Assembly (NCBI GenBank): GCA_963790715.1
Contig: CAWBPN010000010.1
Coordinates: 310,001-374,000, forward strand
Direction of reading: 5' to 3'
DNA: 64,000 nucleotides
DNA from: DCFW01 sp963790715
Lineage (GTDB): Bacteria > Bacteroidota > Bacteroidia > Bacteroidales > Bacteroidaceae
In this document: piece after piece, positions 61,826 through 64,000 of the stretch
Position numbering within the stretch: position 1 is the first letter of the stretch
Layout of the letters: every line of letters begins with the position of its first letter
Made by a program: the position numbers and the translations under genes
Notes under the pieces: generated by a model
The model's database searches: none
Told to the model about the DNA's origin: nothing
The model's input: the letters and a program-made list of their open reading frames with translations, nothing else

Positions 61826-64000
61826 ATGGAAGGAATAACCTCATATCACGCAAAATATTATGCGAATTATTTAACTCGCAAATTGCCGGCAAACGATCCG
61901 GATAAATTAACGGCATCATTGCATGACGCGCAGGTCGATTTAACTCCGCATCAAATTGAAGCTGCCCTTTTTGCGTTTAAATCTCCACTGTCAAATGGTG
62001 CAATTCTGGCAGACGAAGTTGGATTGGGCAAAACCATTGAAGCCGGTATTATCCTTTCACAAAATTGGGCGGAGCATAAACGTAAGTTGCTTATAATCGT
62101 TCCTGCAAATTTAAGGAAGCAATGGTCAACCGAATTACAGGAAAAGTTTTTTTTGCCATCAAGTATCTTTGAGGCAAAAAACTTTAACAATGAGATATCA
62201 AACGGTAATTTAAATCCTTTTGATAAAGAATCCATTATTATTTGTTCGTATCAATTTGCGTGTGCCAAATCCGCTTATCTGAAATTTAACAAGTGGGACT
62301 TGGTTATTATCGATGAGGCTCACCGATTGAGAAATGTATATAAGCCTACTAATAAAATAGCCAACACATTAAAAAATGCTCTGATTGACCGCAAGAAAGT
62401 ATTGCTTACGGCCACACCGTTACAAAATTCCATTTTAGAGTTATATGGCTTGGTTTCTATAATAGATGAATATGTTTTTGGAGATTTAAAGAGCTTCAAA
62501 GGACAATTCAGCAAGGTGCTTGGAGAAGACGATTATCAAGTACTTCGTAAAAGACTTCAACCTATTTGTAAAAGGACTTTACGGCGTCAGGTGCTTGAGT
62601 ATGTGAAGTATACCAAACGAATAGCTATTTGCGAAGAGTTCTATCCTTCAGATGATGAACAGCATTTATATGAATTGGTATCGGAATATTTGCAACGTCC
62701 TAAACTATATGCCTTACCAAGCAGCCAAAGGCAATTAATGACTCTGATGCTACGTAAATTATTGGCATCGTCAACTTATGCAATATATGGAACATTTTGT
62801 GAATTAATTACGAGGTTGGAGAAAATGTTGAACGATCGGTCAGATAACACGGATGACGGTCAACTTACGTTAGATTTTGATGGGATGCAGGACGATGTGG
62901 ATGAATGGGTAAATGAAGAGGAAGAAGAGGTTACTAATTTAGAAGAGCCTTCTGAAACGTATTTACATCCTGATGTTGTCAATGATATAAAGAAAGAAAT
63001 AGAAGATCTGAAGTCTTTCAGAGATATAGCTCAAAGAATAAAGAAAAACACCAAGGCTGAGCATTTATTTGTGGCTTTAAACAAAGGGTTTGATGAATTG
63101 GAACGCTTGGGAGCGAATAAAAAGGCTTTATTGTTCACCGAATCACGACGTACGCAGGATTATTTGTTTAAACTTTTTGAGAAAAAGGGTTATAAGGGAA
63201 AAGTCGTTTTATTCAACGGCAACAATAGTGACAAACAATCAAAAGCCATCTATAAATCATGGCTTGAAAAATATAAGGGAAGTAACAATGTGACGGGGTC
63301 GGCAACAGCCGACAAGCGTGCGGCGATCGTTGAATATTTCAGAGATGAAGCAACAATAATGATTGCCACCGAAGCAGCCGCAGAAGGAATTAACCTCCAA
63401 TTCTGTTCACTTGTCGTCAATTATGACATGCCGTGGAACCCGCAACGCATCGAACAGCGCATAGGCAGATGCCATCGCTATGGACAGAAGCATGACGTGG
63501 TGGTGGTTAACTTTTTGAACAAAAAAAATGCGGCAGATGTGAGAGTTTATGAGTTGCTGAATGAAAAATTTCAATTGTTCAGTGGGGTATTCGGCGCCAG
63601 TGATGAAGTGCTAGGGAGTATAGGCAGCGGTGTCGACTTTGAAAAACGTATTGCACAAATATACAACGAATGCAGAACCACGGATGAAATTGAATGTGCT
63701 TTTGACGAATTGCAAACGGAATTAAAAGAGGAAATTTCAGACAAGATGCTTAATGCCCGTTCCATTCTACTTGAGAATTTTGACGAATCGGTTCATGAAA
63801 AACTTCGTGATAATTTGGCAATTAGTTTACAAAACCTGAATAAATTCGAAAGATACTTTTGGCGATTAACAAAGTTTGCCTTAAAAGATTATGCGAAATT
63901 CGATGAGGAACAATGTTCTTTTGAATTGATAGAAAACCTTTGTCGGAAAAATGAAACGCTTCACAACTATTCGGGCTTGTTTTGCATGACGATACCCAAA
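61826..64000 (+). CDS. SNF2/RapA-like helicase (3' end outside window)
   Basis: The open frame of 725 codons runs off the window edge. Helicase motifs: ILADEVGLGKTIEAG (~60-74, Walker A), IIVPANLRKQW, VIIDEAHRLRN (DEAH at 163-166), LTATPLQNS, MIATEAAAEGINLQF and RIEQRIGRCHRYGQ (motif VI, ~543). An insertion of ~100 acidic residues lies between the two RecA halves. Such proteins in Bacteroidales usually head a defence cluster with a DUF4391 protein, a DNA methyltransferase and a type III-like restriction helicase, which would lie beyond 64000. Confidence 0.9.
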   Translation, partial: MEGITSYHAKYYANYLTRKLPANDPDKLTASLHDAQVDLTPHQIEAALFAFKSPLSNGAILADEVGLGKTIEAGIILSQNWAEHKRKLLIIVPANLRKQWSTELQEKFFLPSSIFEAKNFNNEISNGNLNPFDKESIIICSYQFACAKSAYLKFNKWDLVIIDEAHRLRNVYKPTNKIANTLKNALIDRKKVLLTATPLQNSILELYGLVSIIDEYVFGDLKSFKGQFSKVLGEDDYQVLRKRLQPICKRTLRRQVLEYVKYTKRIAICEEFYPSDDEQHLYELVSEYLQRPKLYALPSSQRQLMTLMLRKLLASSTYAIYGTFCELITRLEKMLNDRSDNTDDGQLTLDFDGMQDDVDEWVNEEEEEVTNLEEPSETYLHPDVVNDIKKEIEDLKSFRDIAQRIKKNTKAEHLFVALNKGFDELERLGANKKALLFTESRRTQDYLFKLFEKKGYKGKVVLFNGNNSDKQSKAIYKSWLEKYKGSNNVTGSATADKRAAIVEYFRDEATIMIATEAAAEGINLQFCSLVVNYDMPWNPQRIEQRIGRCHRYGQKHDVVVVNFLNKKNAADVRVYELLNEKFQLFSGVFGASDEVLGSIGSGVDFEKRIAQIYNECRTTDEIECAFDELQTELKEEISDKMLNARSILLENFDESVHEKLRDNLAISLQNLNKFERYFWRLTKFALKDYAKFDEEQCSFELIENLCRKNETLHNYSGLFCMTIPK

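Noticed and set aside
1..64000. tRNA or rRNA genes
   Set aside because: No cloverleaf or rRNA-like segment was recognised on reading; a tRNAscan/barrnap run would be needed to exclude them fully.

Overview
The window is bacterial chromosome from an AT-rich member of the Bacteroidales. Supporting signs are many promoters of the Bacteroidota type (a -7 box TAnnTTTG, sometimes with a TTTG-like -33 box), an UpxY-type NusG paralogue, the bifunctional fucose-salvage enzyme Fkp, TonB/ExbB/ExbD genes, an M64 peptidase and a rSAM/lipoprotein pair. The genus cannot be fixed from sequence alone.

Layout. 0-1.1 kb: end of an RND efflux operon (minus strand). 1.4-8.2 kb: a compact surface-polysaccharide locus: epimerase, polyprenyl-P sugar-1-P transferase, membrane 4,6-dehydratase, UpxY-like antiterminator and WcaJ-like initiating transferase. 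8.2-13.4 kb: repeat locus A, then accessory genes in divergent pairs (HxlR regulator/amidohydrolase, aldo-keto reductase/AraC regulator) and an O-methyltransferase. 13.7-32.7 kb: an AT-rich island holding an IS4 transposase; two ~368-bp copies of an apparently structured RNA and a third partial copy; a five-gene operon joining a ZorAB-like motor to a DarT-like ADP-ribosyltransferase and a possible NADAR-like partner; an isolated 2673-aa protein that looks like the RNA polymerase of crAss-like phages; a frameshifted Sel1 gene; and two unknown genes. 32.7-59.1 kb: mostly core genome: fkp; a TPP-riboswitch thiamine operon (TonB receptor, PnuT-type transporter, thiamine pyrophosphokinase); umuDC; a trp operon (trpBEGDCFA) with a Trp-rich leader peptide and terminator; miaA; a lipid kinase; kdsA and a kdsC-like phosphatase flanking a frameshifted DUF2520 gene; an ExbB/ExbD operon; M64 peptidase; Lrp regulator; folA/thyA; rSAM/lipoprotein pair. 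59.4-59.7 kb: repeat locus B, a relative of locus A. 60.2-64 kb: a VapE/DUF3874 protein and the start of a SNF2 helicase that runs off the window.

The most unusual content is in the 13.7-32.7 kb island. The ZorAB-like operon looks like an anti-phage system of an unfamiliar architecture: motor pair plus DNA-modifying toxin-like protein plus putative reversal enzyme. The giant polymerase-like gene has no phage structural or replication genes beside it, which is unexpected for a virion RNA polymerase. The duplicated RNA shows at least one compensatory base-pair change between its copies and has its own promoter. All function calls come from reading motifs; no searches were run.
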